A stretch of 64,000 nt of DNA from Paramarasmius palmivorus. Taxonomy: Eukaryota > Basidiomycota > Agaricomycetes > Agaricales > Marasmiaceae. The stretch spans positions 62,001 to 126,000 of the forward strand of contig JAYKXP010000125.1 in assembly GCA_037176845.1 (NCBI GenBank), in the 5' to 3' direction. The notes beneath the pieces were generated by a model. That model was not told the origin of the DNA. It searched no databases and saw only the letters and a list, made by a program, of their open reading frames with translations. A program made the translations under genes and the position numbers. Positions 1-12,452 of this stretch are shown piece by piece; position 1 is the stretch's first letter; every line of letters begins with the position of its first letter.

Positions 1-2002
1 TGTTGGGAGAATATGACAAGTGTAGCTCTCGTTGGTGTACGGACGATGTGAGCGTTCATCCCTTGTGCTTCTTCGCATGCTTACATGACGTACAGAACAT
101 TGCCAGAATTGTTGGAAATGCCTCTGGCCTTCTCGGCAGAGACCCTACTCGACGATTCACGTATGGTTTGACTATCGAAAATACCAACGTACAATTTTGG
201 TTCTTCTCGAGGTCTCATGTTTATGTTACCGAAAATCTCGACATTCATAAGGTCTATCAGACAAAGACTGTACTTGAACCCAGACTCATGACTCCTTCAC
301 AGGACACGAAAGCCTTGATATACTTCGTACTAGCTCTCGGCTCTTCCAGCAAGGTGGAACTAGGCTTCGATCCCACTGTCCAGAGAGTTCCGTATGGACC
401 TGCGAAGGAACCGGTTTATCGTTTCACTATCGATGGACACCAATATCAAGCGGTTCAATCCATCAGGGGGTGGAAGGCTTATACCATCCTAGGCAGTGCT
501 AGTCGCATCTACAAGGTCAGGCGCGTACTACCGAGCGGCGAGCTCAGCAAAGTCGTCGAGGTGATGAAGGATCTCTGGATTCCAGAAGGCATTCGGACAG
601 AGTACGACCTGCGTCAAGCCATCAAGGTCAAGATCAACAAGGTCAACCCAGTCGAAGGGCTGGATCCACAGGCTTTCGATCGTCATTTTGTCAAGATTGA
701 AGGGTGCGAATTTGTACAGGTGCCTTCGACGTCGGATAGACAATCGTTGGTCAATGATTCTTCTACGAATTTCCTGCGGCACGCGACACCCCCGGAGTAT
801 GAGATACTCCATCTTCAAAGTACCTCTTCGGCTTCTAGGAGAAACTCTTGCTTTCGTTCTCCAACGAGCACACCTGAACATACCTGCGAGCGGTTGGAAG
901 ATGGAGATTATGATCATCGGACTCAGGCTAATACGGCGGACCTACGGAGACTCAAATACGAACAGTACAAGAATCTGACTCATTGTCGGATCCTCATGGA
1001 GGATGCGGGAAGGCCACTCTTCCAAGTTCGTGACATGCGTACGTTCATTGTGTGCATCGTTCAAACCATTACTGGTGCGCCTGGATCATTGCAAGTTGTG
1101 ACTGTATCCTGACTTGTTCTACAGCCCTCATGTTTCTGTATTCTGCTGGCTTCGTTCATCGGGATATCAGCGCCGGAAATATCCTTGTATCCGAGGAGAA
1201 TGGAGAGGTCATCTGCAAGCTCAGCGATCTAGAAACTGCGAAGGAAATCAACTCTGAGAACGGGTACCCACTGCGGGATGTCAACGTTGTGAGTATCCGC
1301 CCCGAGGAATCGCGACTTTTGGTGTTAATCAACTGATAGGGAACACCACTTTACATGGCGACTGAAGTCGCGAGCGGGCATTGGCAGTTTCAACCTTCTC
1401 CCCCTTCGCCGAAGTTGACGCCGAACGAATGTGTGCTCCTGGGTAGCCTTGAAGAAGACGAGACGTCATCATGGACGCAACCTTTACATAAACTCAAAGA
1501 AATCAGCTTCAATTTTCTACACGATTTAGAATCCCTATTCTGGATCTGCATGCACTTTCTCGTGGAGGTGCATGCTCGGGATGAAGAGATTAGCAACCGG
1601 CTTACGGAGAACCGTCTTCGCGACTTCGATCTCGTTTTTTGGATGTCCCGTTGGACGTTCTTCCGAGGAACACTCGGAGTCGTGTTACAATCTAGCGTCT
1701 CTTCACGACTCTACAGCGTGTATCGATATCTGTATCATCTCGCGCGGATTTTGGAGGAGGAATATAGACGAATCGAAAATACAACAAGTGAAACTACTCT
1801 CGATGTCTCTGTCGATGTGTACAAGAAGCTGCAAACATGGTTACATGATCTTCTGGCATGCGACTCACCTAACTTGTGGCTAGGCGAGGTGGTTAACACC
1901 AAGGAGTATGTATCCGCCGATAGGAAGCGGAAGGCTGGCACGAGCATTGACAATGCGTCTGCGAAGGAGGCAAAACGCCACGCTGGCAGTGGCGGAAGTT
2001 GA
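1..2002 (+). CDS. FunK1-type fungal protein kinase, 5' end outside window
   Basis: Putative Ser/Thr kinase of the fungal-specific FunK1 family; substrate unknown. The 5' end lies before the window. Exons read 1-47, 96-1074, 1125-1288 and 1340-2002; all introns are about 50 bp with GT-AG ends and the frame holds across each join. The N-lobe side carries RRFTYGLTIE and KDLWIPEG. The catalytic loop HRDISAGNIL lies at about 1157-1186, followed by LSDLE in place of a DFG motif, which is usual for FunK1, and by the activation-loop end GTPLYMATEV across the third intron. The C-lobe holds the family's LHDLES-type motif (HDLESLFWI). The tail is lysine-rich (DRKRKAGTS), perhaps a nuclear signal. All catalytic landmarks visible here are intact, so this is likely an active kinase, unlike the two relatives at 10.8-14 kb. 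Confidence 0.88.
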
Positions 2003-2210
2003 ACGGGGAGTTCAGCTTTCATCACATTCTTGTTATTTATCACATTGTAAATTAGTTACTGCACTGTAGATATCTTACCATATTGCCATATTAGATCTCT
2101 GAATATCAAGTTGACAAATACATCGTGAATTCAACGGACATAAAGGTACATTTCAATCAAGTCCAAGTTGGGTAGTTCGTTACACGTAAAAGGTTCATGT
2201 CGGTCCATCG

Positions 2211-3596
2211 TCAGATAAATGCAGAGTCTGATTGCACTTGAAACCGTTCAGCAGCTCCATGATCCCTGTAACCCGATTAGTCTTGCGTTGAGCAACTATC
2301 CGACAAATACTCACCTGTTGGGGTCTCCAACGCTCTGGTACGGGTTCATTCCGAGACATTCAGCAACCGTGACAAGATTATATCCAGCGTTCTTCAACTC
2401 TGGAATGACAGTTCGAATCACGTCCTCACTGCCTCGAAATCAGTCACAAGATCACTGAGTACCGCTAGGCAATAGTACTTACGCCGTCGTCTCTGCAAAA
2501 ATAGGCCTGTCAGCCAAAAATAGTTGCGGGGAAACTGATGGAACATACGTTCTGTTTCATGGTTCAATGCGAGAATGGTATTAGGATGCTGTTGAATGAG
2601 CTGCGCGTAGCTATCTTTGCTTTGCTGTGGTGTCGCGCCGACTGAATCGCCCGAGCTGCAATCAACGAGTCAGGGTCACTCTCGAATTAGAGCAAAAAGG
2701 GGCATACTCAAAGTCCCAGTTGACCAGGCTCTGTCCACGAACTGCGGAGGCTTGACGGACCAGATCATTGTAATTACCGTAAGCTGTTAAAAGGATTCAT
2801 TGAGCGGTTCCCTGTCGAACTAGGTCACGTACGAGGTCGCATGAAAGCAGGAGTGACACCGATGATTCTCTGAAGGGCCTCTGTACGACGGTAAGTTTCA
2901 TTGCGACCTCGATTTCAGTGAACAAGGAGCTTACGCTCAACCCTCCACATCTCATCATGAACTACCCGAGTAGCACATTATTATGGTGCCAGAAAATAGT
3001 ATACGCGGAGACCACTCACTCTGATCCCAGGAAAGAGTCGTAAGGTCGCTGTGGCTCCAGGTATGCGATCCTATCATATGCCCATTGTTGTAGACGTTAC
3101 GGACTCGTGCCATGGCGTCCTGGCTATAGATACAGTCGTCTAGACAGATGCATTAGCGGGAGAAGCCTCAAGAGAATGTCCTTCCAACACTCACAGTTGT
3201 TACCATCTGTTACGATCATAAGATATTAGCAACAAAATCAACTGGGCAAATAACCGACTTACTGAAGAAGAATGTAGCCTTGACGTTCTGTGCGTTGAGG
3301 AATTGTACAATTTCGCCACTGAATGGGTTCGGATCAGTTCAGACGCGAAAGTTGGGGCGGGTACGTGAGCAATACCTGTAAATCCATGGTCCATCGTCCT
3401 GCACATAGCCATGAGAAAAAGGAGGTGGGACAAAGAGTGTGAGACTCACAAAGGTGAAAGCAACCGTGTTGGGTTGACTACACGACGTGTATACCGCAGC
3501 CAGATTCTGACGTTTCTCTCCCAAGGCTGGGGCAGCGAGGGTGGCTGATGCTGCAAAGAGAGTGCCCAAGAGAAGAGAGCCGATGATGAACTGCAT
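2211..3596 (-). CDS. Secreted CE4 polysaccharide (chitin) deacetylase, copy A
   Basis: Carbohydrate esterase family 4 enzyme, expected to remove N-acetyl groups from chitin or chitooligomers in the wall or outside the cell. Starts at ATG 3596 with a signal peptide (MQFIIGSLLLGTLFAASATLA). About ten short exons give the NodB motifs in order: FTF|DDGP (split by an intron), GSHTWSH (metal histidines), FMRPPYG, then NWDF and SGDSVG on either side of an intron, and ALNHET. The C-terminus is uncertain: the best GT donor gives a tail ending at 2211, while the paralogue's RTWRC-stop ending suggests a SWSC-stop end at 2248-2250. A TATAAAAA box lies about 40 bp upstream of the ATG. It is the downstream member of a same-strand CE4 set with 4768-6124 and a truncated copy at 7361-7679, which points to local duplication. 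Confidence 0.87.
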
Positions 3597-3635
3597 TGTA
3601 ACCACAGGGTGCTTTCAGCCGCCCTTTATGTGGGG

Positions 3636-3643
3636 TTTTTATA
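3636..3643 (-). promoter_or_regulatory. TATA box of CE4 copy A
   Basis: TATAAAAA on the minus strand about 40 bp before the ATG at 3596. The paralogue at 6124 has TATAAAG at nearly the same distance, so the core promoter seems to have been duplicated with the gene. Confidence 0.5.
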
Positions 3644-4767
3644 CCTTAGCTCGCCCGCAAATTGATAATTTGGACTACCCCAAAGGGATATACAAGATCG
3701 ATTTTTCGGAGATCGTGGCTCAACTAGGAGAGCACATAGAGCGGCGCGGTAAGCATTGGAAAACTCCGTATGACGATAGTGATTTCTGGAAAGATTTTTG
3801 TAAGCTTTCGGAAAACACGGACACGGCATGCCCTCACCGATCCTAGCGCAGGTTTATTATTATTAGTACCAGGAATCAACCCCTTACCTTCAAAATCCAC
3901 CATTTTCAAATCTCAGAAACACTTGATGCATCGGGTGAAATACCCAGCTTCGAGAATTGACTTCAGGTTGGCCGCACAGGAAGCACAGGAACGCTGCAGT
4001 ATGATCCCGAATTGTCATAGCTTGAAAGTGTTGATGATAACAAGTAGGAGTCAAAGGATGAAGTCATAGTATTTCGCGCCTCCGGTCTTCAAGTGAATGT
4101 AGTTATAGCGCCGAGCGCTGATGTGTGCCAGAAAAAGGATAGCGGCGGGAACCGAAAGAGGTTATACCAGCGGTCCAACGACAATATTCGACCAAGGACG
4201 CGGGATACCATAACCGCTGTTTGCTTTGTTCCTGGTCATATTTAACGCACAAGTGGCAGTGTGGTGAGGGCCCAGGCGAACAGAATTCGGAACGATACCC
4301 AGCTCGAATGAAATTACGTCTAAATTCCACGACGTCCCTCCCATTTTCTCTTCTTGCAAGCATGCTCACTTCAAGTTACCCCAACACAAATGCCTTCGCC
4401 CCGGAACTACGCCCATGTCACCATTGGATGGCTTCACGTGTTGCGTTTTGTTTTACACGGTTGCCGCCAGTGTCAAAAGCGCTCCATTGCTCGTCTTTCG
4501 GGTTAGATTGTGGATCAAATAGCTGCGAGTAGCTGTGAGCGGATCGGAACTTGCAATTGTGGAGGTGACCCAGTTCAATGCTTGTTGGTATCGCTTGCAA
4601 GCTCGGATTCGCAAGTGGTGATGATGGATGTCGTTGAGAAAGATGTGCACAACGATGACGCCTAATCTAGCGTCAACTTCGGTCCGGTGACAATTTTGTC
4701 CATGTACATATTGCACTACATATCGTAACATATGTACTCCAAGAATTGAAGAAAATACTACTATTCC
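3644..4767. other. Intergenic, between the two CE4 genes
   Basis: About 1.1 kb holding the far promoter of copy A and the 3' flank of copy B. Short open frames on both strands show no family motifs and no paired splice signals. I see no gene here. Confidence 0.5.
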
Positions 4768-6124
4768 TTAACAGCGCCAGGTCCGCTAGAGTACAAGAGT
4801 CAGACAAAAACACAAAACAGCGCGGCCCGTCGACTCACATCTGGCGTTTGAGGGCTGGTTACATTCTGATAAGGTTGCATTCCTAGGCACTCTGCGACAG
4901 TAAGGAATGTGTAGCCTGCGCTCTTTAGTTGAGGTATAACGGTCTTTATGACATCCTCGCTGTGTTACGAAGTAGTCAGCTAGGCATGTCAACTGAATGT
5001 CTCCTCACACAACGTACGCTGTAGTCTCTGGAAAAGCTTTGAATGAGCTGCATTCAAGAATATCGAGCGCTGAGAGACTCACGGATCGTCTCGTGGTTCA
5101 GAGCGATGATTGTGTTTGGGTGCTGTTTAACAAGATCTGTGTAATCGTTCTTGCTCTCGGCAGGAGTTGCCCCAATTGAATCACCAGAGCTGAACATAAA
5201 GCAACCTTAGCTCCGTGATGGTCGGCCGGAAAGATCCACTCACTCGAAGTCCCAGTTAACCATACTCTGTCCGCGGGCCGCTGACACTCTTCGAACTAAT
5301 TGGTTATAGTTCCCGTAGGCTATACAGTCCACGTTGACCATCGACATAAGCAGTCATAGAATGTATTCGGAACTTACGGGGGCGCATAAAAGCGGGGGTA
5401 ACACCAATGATGCGCTGAAGGGCGACTGCAGGCAAGTCAGTAGAACAAAACTTTACCTTTCATGGCAATGCACTTACGCTCAACCTTACCCATTTCCGTG
5501 TTCACTGTCAGATTCATAAGCAGATTTCGAGCATGTGGTCAAGTCAAGCCACTTACGTTGGGTCTCGTTCAGTGACGTGAGATCAGCATGGCTCCATGTA
5601 TGGGATCCGATCATATGTCCGTTGTTGTAGACGTTCTTGACACGAGCCATAGTGTCTCTGCTGTATATACAGTCATCTGAGCCGGGCGCTGCGTCAGCCC
5701 AAGTTCAAGAAACCTCATCTGGAAGACCCACAGTTATCACCATCTAGACGAGCCGTGTTAATGGGCGAACACGTTGGTACGCAATCCAGCCGACGTACTG
5801 AAGAAGAATGTCGCCTTGACACTCTGGTTTGCGAGGTAGGATACAATCTCGTCGCTAAAAGGTGCCGATGAGGAAGACATCCACTCGCGTGGAGTGAACC
5901 TGGTACCTGTATACCCAAGGACCATCGTCCTGAAAGGTAAAGAGTAAGAAACAGGATCAGGAGTTTCCGAAATGTATACTCACGAACGTGAATGCAATAC
6001 TATTCGGTTGATTGCACGTTGTGTATACAGTCGCCAAAGGCTGACTTTGGCGCTTGTCGTTGTCAGAAGAAAACCCTAAGGAAAGCCCAACAAGTGCGAA
6101 GAGGGATATGATGGCGAGCTTCAT
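4768..6124 (-). CDS. Secreted CE4 polysaccharide (chitin) deacetylase, copy B
   Basis: Paralogue of the gene at 2211-3596 with the same exon pattern. Starts at ATG 6124 with signal peptide MKLAIISLFALVGLSLGFSS. Motifs in order: FTF|DDGP, DDCIYS, GHMIGSHTWSHADLT (HxxxH metal ligands), VTPAFMRPPYGNYN, SGDSIGATP and IIALNHET, then ECLGMQPYQNV and a final exon ending RTWRC-stop at 4768. Length is about 240 residues, a minimal catalytic domain without an added carbohydrate-binding module. No GPI-type hydrophobic tail is visible, so it should be free in the wall or medium. Introns interrupt the catalytic motifs at the same places as in copy A, so duplication was at DNA level rather than through RNA. 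Confidence 0.9.
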
Positions 6125-6170
6125 GGTGAATATCTTTGGCGTGCCAAGACAGGAGACCAACGTATGTAGT

Positions 6171-6177
6171 CTTTATA
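6171..6177 (-). promoter_or_regulatory. TATA box of CE4 copy B
   Basis: TATAAAG on the minus strand about 47 bp upstream of the ATG at 6124, matching the placement seen in copy A. Confidence 0.45.
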
Positions 6178-7360
6178 CATCGGGGGAAATTCCTTTAGCC
6201 TGTAAGCAAAGAGTTCTTGTTAGCTCGCGTCCTTTCGGCGTTTAGAGCGGTGAAAACGTACATAAAATAAGGCAAACATTGCTGTAAGCGAGGCTTCTTT
6301 CCTGACGGCTGTCGACACGGGACTGTGTCTGTAGCGGGAAGAGAAAAGGACACACGAGGTTCATAGAAGGGATAAAGCCCAATGCATCCCATTTGAGGTA
6401 TCATTCTCGTTCTCTGGTTCCTTGACATTCGCCCGACACGGAGAAACAAGTGCTCGATGTGACAACACTGCCGAAGAAGAACATTGGGCCTTTCTTGTTT
6501 GCCGACCGAAAAAGGCCGACTATTAGCGTTTAAAGGTTCGGATGTCGAAGCTGAGCTTGTCCTCGAGATCGCAAGCCATCTAGTGGACATCTTCGTCTAA
6601 TTTTGTTTTTCTCTGCCTTTCTGCGTTGGTTCTCCCGTGCCTGGATAATAATACCACACGGATAAACAGTCGGATGAACTGGCCGACCACATCGCCAGGA
6701 CCTCGAATGTAAAGGACCATATGTTAGACGGTTCGAGAGCGTTGACGTTGGATTCTTATGCCAGGGATGTGGTGAAACTGAATGTGTCCTGGGATATTCC
6801 AAGTTGCAGCTGATGATTGGGCAATGAGCAATGTTCCTGATATCATAAGTAAAGGAGATTGAACGTACGCAACTCGCATGCCGGCCCTCTGTAATTCCCC
6901 ACCCCTTCTATAAATAAACTAATTTGTAGAGGAATCGAAGCTGTCTTTGAGCTTAAAGACGCTAATGTTGGGCAGACGAAGACTTCGGTGTCATGGAGGT
7001 TGCGGAAAGAGATGACGCGATGGCGTCCCATCTGCTTTTACCACGGGTCATCAAACATTTGCCGCCCAAATTCGGTCGGATGTGTTCGCCTCCAGCAGCT
7101 CCAGCTCCAGGCTCCAGACTCTGAAGTTGATCAAACGGAATGGAAGTGGTTAAGTAGAACGTGTCAAAAAGTCGCGATGTATTGAGGCATCGTATGGATA
7201 GACAATATCACTCAATTCGATGCACTTGAGGCTTCGGATGGCTTCCAAACATAATACGGCATCCTCCCCGATACTACATCGTACCACTACCACTTCATGT
7301 CGCCTGTGGCACGACAAATAGCTATTAGGAAGTCCAGAGCATTCGCACTTGGGGCTCACA
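6178..7360. other. No clear gene; possible F-box/LRR relic
   Basis: The plus strand near 6540-6600 reads AELVLEIASHL, like an F-box start, then stops. The minus strand near 7150-7350 reads RSLKCIELSDIVYPYDA, like a leucine-rich segment. The two are on opposite strands with no joining frame, so at most this is decayed sequence. Confidence 0.3.
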
Positions 7361-7679
7361 TCAACGGTCTAGGTGTAGCATTCCCAGATACTCTGCAACC
7401 GTAACAAGGTCGTATCCCGCAGCCTTTAGCTCTGGAATGACAGTCATGATCACATGCTCACTGCAAAGTAAGCTGAGCCGAAGACGATGAATGCTTCCTC
7501 TAACGTACGCTGTACTCTCTGTATCATTGTTTCATGAGTAATCCGAGGAATGGACCCGAAGAATGCTTACCCAGCGTCTCATGGTTCAAGGCAATAATCG
7601 TTCTTGGGTGTCGCCTGATGAGCACGGGATAGTTTCCTTTGCTTTCAGCAGCAGTTACAACCGAGTCGCCAGAGCTGGG
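7361..7679 (-). pseudogene. Truncated CE4 deacetylase, 3' fragment (copy C)
   Basis: Only the last three exons of a CE4 gene remain. They read SGDSVVTAAESKG, RTIIALNHET, a micro-exon remnant, and TVIPELKAAGYDLVTVAEYLGM, then a stop at 7361. The upstream exons with the catalytic Asp, the HxxxH ligands and RPPYG are missing: sequence beyond 7680 has no similarity to copies A or B. Splice sites of the remaining exons look intact, so loss was probably by a deletion or rearrangement that removed the 5' two thirds. No catalytic activity is possible. Confidence 0.8.
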
Positions 7680-9087
7680 AGAATCCTTCGCGACCAAGTT
7701 TTATATGTCGCTGGCATGGCTGAACGGGCATAGAAGGTCAATTGGGAGGCGTGCTTGTTCGTGTTCTTTAGACGTTAGGTTCAGGGTATCGCGAGCTTCA
7801 TATAGCATATAGTCTATAGGACGGCGAAGAATGACCCTGCTGTAAAGAATCCATAAGCGATGTACTTTTCAATCTCGTCTCTCGACTTCTTGGAAGGATG
7901 CAAGGCGGGGGGAATGTTTGCTGGCAAACTTTGGCAAACTTGGCTTGAGCGAAAGTAAGAGACTTAGAACATACCTCTGAGTTATATTTGCGCACCCTTT
8001 CTTCGCCGTTCACCAATAATACGTCTCACTCCGAGGCTCAGCCAGCTATTGAGCTTGAGGTCTGAGGCTCCCCTTGCGAGATGCCATTTCTCGCGACCGG
8101 GAACGTTTTTGATCCTGGTCTCCGCTTGCTCTTTGTGGCCATAGAATTCCGCTGTCCAGTGTCCTTAGCTAGCTTATCTATCCTTTCTCCTCGAGGCTTG
8201 TATTGCCCATAACACGTTTTCGCCACATATCTCCGGAAACGTAACAAGCTGTAGAGAGGATCGAGAATGGGGGCAAGAACGACATTATTCGATATAGGCT
8301 AACGTCTATGCCAAGTTCGGGACCTCAATTGGCAAATAGAAAGCTGTAGACTCTTCGGTGTTGTATCTTCTTCAAGTTCTTGGAGTTCTTGGGTTTGCCC
8401 ATCATCGAAGGCCATGGAAGAAAAAAGGAACATGGAAGAAAAAAGGAATAATGGGCGCTTAGCAACTCTCACCGTTACCACGACCAGGGTCGCCAGTCCA
8501 GTCAGTCATCCAGTATATACAACGGCTCGTTATGCGTGCATCAGCGCCAATATTTCTCCAAGAACCTAGCTGACTCCTGAGGCCTGTATTCTCCTGTGAA
8601 TCTATCCAATTTCACACTGCCGTCAAATCTTGGTACACACGATGTATGTCATCAACCGCGTGTTCGAAAAACTTCTTGGTCTGACGTCCCTTTAGGCTTC
8701 GAGTGCTTTCGCGGCCAGGAACATTGACAGGGATCTCTGCAACGGAATGCTTTCCAATTGTGCTCAAGTCTCGATGAAAGGTTGTCACTAAGCTCTCCAC
8801 CTTCGAGCGAAGTGAAAACCAGTACGACTTCGGAAACGCAGAAAATTAATTGCATGCACCAGCATTATGATTGAACACGTTCGACCTTGGTATTTGCTTG
8901 GAATTGTGCACCAATTCATGTCGGACTCGGAGGACACCACAGTCTCGCGCCTGAAGTCCTGGCACCTTGACAGCGTTACATGACTTCATGACGCTCAATT
9001 GTTATCGGATCGTTTATAACAAACGGCCATGTTACTGCTTGTCATCATTCGGGATACGTCTTCTTTCCTTCCTCCATTCATAAACCC
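7680..9087. other. Intergenic, 5' region of the GH16 gene
   Basis: About 1.4 kb with no recognisable coding sequence on either strand. It should include the GH16 promoter. One short perfect tandem repeat lies inside (8413-8448). Confidence 0.5.
8413..8448. repeat. 18-bp perfect tandem duplication
   Basis: The unit CATGGAAGAAAAAAGGAA occurs twice without a gap (8413-8430 and 8431-8448). Likely replication slippage. Confidence 0.9.
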
Positions 9088-10525
9088 ATGTGTCCCTCCA
9101 TGCTTCTTCAATTAGCTGCACTTTCCATCCTCGCGCACGGCATTTCGGCTCAAACATGGCGTTTGACACAACATTTCGGCGGCCCACAGTTGTGCGTGGT
9201 TTTTCACTCTAGATTTTCTCTTCAATGACAGTCTTACTTCAAACAGCTTCGATGGTTTTCAGTATGTTGAAAATGCAACCGACCCAGCTAATAACTTTGG
9301 TGAGCATGATCTTCTGAAGGCTATGTACATCCTTCGCTGAGCACTCCCCTCAGGAAACATACGCACTATTGGTGAATCTTCTCCATTCAGGAGCAGGATG
9401 ACATACGTCGATTCAAATGGACGGGCTATCATCAAGGTTGACGATGAAACCGTCGGTAATCCATTAGACACCGAATTTGGAAGGAATAGCATCTACCTGA
9501 AAAGTAGAGAGCCCATGACGTTTGGTAGTTTGATTGTGGTTGATCTTGAACATATACCTTACGGGGTGCGTGTTGTATTACCTGTCAGCGTTCCATTAAC
9601 TTACCAATCTTATTCAGTGTTCAGTCTGGCCTGGCCTGTTCACGCAAGGAGAAAACTGGCCTGAAGGTGGAGAATTGGACCTAATCGAAGGAGTCAATCT
9701 CCAACCCAGGAACCAATACGCTCTGCATACGGACCCAGACCACAGATGTAGGCATACCGCGACCGGCGAACAACAAACAGGAACCACCACGTTTGCTGAA
9801 TGTACTGCTGACGGTATCGACAACAGAGGCTGCACTGTTCAAGAAGCATCACCGAGATCGTTCGGAAGCAGTTTTGCTGGGGGAGCGTACGCGCTAGCCT
9901 GGGATGAGCAAGGCATACGAATGTGGTTCTTTGAGCGAGGCACTTTGCCTACTGGAATCGACAACGATCCTGATCCTTCGCAATGGCCAACACCTTCTGC
10001 ATTTTACCCTGCGAGTGGGTGCGATCCAAGAACTGCGTTCGGACCACAAGTACTCACTATAGTAAGTGGTCCCTAGCATGGTCCTATGATTACCCTGGCA
10101 ATGCGTGCACTTAGGCAATCAACATTTGTGGTAAATGGGCTCTCCCCGCGTTCGGAGAAACTTGCGGAAGCGTTGCATCTCAGTGTGTAGACATGGTTCG
10201 GGACCCGGCAAATTATAGGAACGCATACTGGGAGATCAATTACATCAGTATATATACGAGGTATGTTGGCGTTGGCTGGTGATGTGTAGGATGTTTTGAC
10301 TTCCATTTTTGCGACAGCTCTTCAAGCAGTGCTACCCCCACTAACACAAGCAGCACGTCTGGTCCCAGAAACACCGGGTCGGCTGCGAGCGATTCGACGC
10401 CTAATGAGCCGCAGAATGACGGGAATAATGCAGGAGTGTCGTTGAATGAAGTTAGGCTTTGGAGATACATGATGACGGTTGCTTCACTCGCTCTCGTTCC
10501 AACTATCGCCGCGGGGCTGTTATAG
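9088..10525 (+). CDS. Secreted, probably GPI-anchored GH16 glycoside hydrolase
   Basis: Glycoside hydrolase family 16, expected to act on beta-1,3(4)-glucans of the wall. Six exons: 9088-9191, 9247-9299, 9354-9565, 9618-10061, 10115-10260 and 10318-10525; every join keeps frame and gives 388 residues. Signal peptide at residues 1-22 ending near GISA. The catalytic motif ExDxxE is present as GELDLIEG with E142, D144 and E147; the first Glu is the usual nucleophile and the last the acid/base. Family landmarks FFDGFQYVENATDP, SVWPGLFTQG and NICGKWA are also seen. After about residue 318 comes a Ser/Thr-rich linker (SSSSATPTNTSSTSG) and a hydrophobic C-terminus (MMTVASLALVPTIAAGLL), typical of GPI attachment. 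The start was chosen because it gives a clean signal peptide. Confidence 0.93.
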
Positions 10526-10810
10526 TTTCTTCGTTCTTGATAGCTTTCGGACTGGACGAACATAATGTACTGTTTCACGAACACTTGATGTATTAATGCC
10601 GAGATGCACATTGGGATAGTAGCACTTTTCGAGGTACCTGTATGACAATAAAGGGCACAGAACTGATGATCGGAAAGTGGTCGTAGTTACAGCTATTGGT
10701 CGGCAGCCCGCAAATAACTCCTTTCTCTTTCCCCAACATCAATGACCTGCACAACACGACTCGTATGGTAGGAGGTCATTACTTTCTCCTCTCAGACTCG
10801 CCTTAGACCC

Positions 10811-12084
10811 ATGCTTAGCTTCCCAGATACTTCATCCAAGTCATCACGCAACCGTCCGAGAGATGAGGTATTCATCGCAAAGGTCTGGCAGAAGCTGAAG
10901 GAGGGACAAGGGATTCGAAAGGAGATGGTGCACGGACCTGTAACGGCGACACAAGGCAATGAGGAGGCAGGAGAAGCACCTAATGAGCAGGAGATGCCGA
11001 AGGATACACCGGAATCAAAAGCAAAAACTTTCCTTCTCCCTTCAATTACCGCCAGAACAGATGAGGTTACTACCATTTTACGCAGCGATAATGGTTCGGT
11101 CACGTCGGTAGACCACTTGAATAACCCTGTGAGTGGCCTGTCGATTACTCCGTCTATCATACGCTCATTCCCTGTTGAGCCCAAGTCCCTTTTTAGCCGT
11201 GTTAGTCGCGTATTCCGGGAGAAGCCCCCACATATCTACGACGAGGTCGATGTTCGGGCTCCGGCCGACGTCAAGAAGGACTTCAAATTAACTCAACCTC
11301 AACATATCAAGACCAGCGACATGATGAGTCCCTTCTTCGAAGGCGTACAGGCGTATTCGCGGAAAAGCCATCTCCATGATATCAAAACAGTGAGTTGCTC
11401 GATTCGTTAAGTTGAACATGCTCAATTATGTTTGAATGTGTGTAGGGATCACCCTCCTTTGTTGCTGTAGAGGTACAGGCTGGCGAGTTCCTCTTTGAAC
11501 CCGAAGACGAATTTGCCGAGGAGGAAGGTGACCCCATGCTCTCAAAGATTAGTCAAGCCCCATTTCGCAACCAACACCTACATGACCTCGAATGTCTCTT
11601 CTGGATTCTGACATACTTTACATTCGCAAATCACCCATCAGACGAAGAAATGGACAAAGAACTCATTCATGGCCGATTATACGACTTCCATACACTGTTT
11701 CCCTATCCGCTCAGGCGCCCTCAGGATGTACTCGTACGTTTACTCTTTCTCAAAGGAGGACGCACCATTAGAACCATGGTCACTCGCCTCTTCCCTAAAA
11801 AATTTCAAGCGCTATCGAAGAAATTGTATTTTATTGCCGGTGACTTGAAGAGGGAGTACGAACGGATTGAGAGGAATACACAGGAACTTCTTGCCGAAGA
11901 ACCTCTTGCGCTCTATGATCGTGCTTTGGCCTGTCTCAACGCCCTGCTTCATAGTTCTGGATCGGATGCAGCATGGTTAGGTGACGTGGTCAGTCTTTTT
12001 GACACAAGGAGTTCACATTTAGGTGGGGAACCAACGAAAGTTACACCTGTTGCGACGGGGTCATTATCGGTTTTTTTTTTGTAG
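10811..12084 (+). CDS. FunK1 relative lacking the kinase core
   Basis: Two exons, 10811-11389 and 11446-12084, joined in phase 0, give 405 residues. The first 193 residues start with a FunK1-like helical N-terminus (EVFIAKVWQKLKEGQG) and then low-complexity sequence. Right after the intron the protein reads GSPSFVAVEVQAGEF, matching the activation-loop end (GTPLYMATEV in the 1-2002 gene), then the C-lobe motif LHDLECLFWILTYF and the rest of the FunK1 C-lobe. The glycine loop, catalytic Lys, HRD loop and DLE/DFG segment are all absent, so it cannot phosphorylate. The frame and splice sites are intact, which suggests either a very recent deletion or a kept catalytically dead product. Same strand as 12453-14080, another FunK1 copy. 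Confidence 0.72.
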
Positions 12085-12452
12085 ACTAGAGTAGTAGAGT
12101 TTTTGTTCTTATGACCACAAGCAACGAATATCGAGTTGTAAGTTATCCTTGAGCCCTCACCACATTCGCGCTCTTCTCCTTCCACTCGTAGCGTATGTAT
12201 TGTGAGAGAAACCCTAGGAAATTCCATCGGCAAAGCCTAAGTATGTAGATAATGACGAGTCAACATTTGCGGTTGTTGAACGTTGAACAGCGATTCGCTG
12301 ATTCCCCATTCGGAAATCTCTCTTGACCACAACCATTGTCCTCCGCTTCTGTCCACACTCTACTACACGTTTCTGTGGCCTACGGGGTATAATTATAATG
12401 GCAGGTACTCCACCGATTTCAATGTTATCTCTCATCTCAACCTTTACTCGCA
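12085..12452. other. Short intergenic between FunK1 relatives
   Basis: About 370 bp carrying the 3' flank of one FunK1 copy and the 5' flank of the next. No coding signal seen. Confidence 0.5.

Noticed and set aside
10240..10611. 123-codon minus-strand frame
   Set aside because: Antisense to the GPI-linker exon of the GH16 gene, whose splice joins are all in frame.
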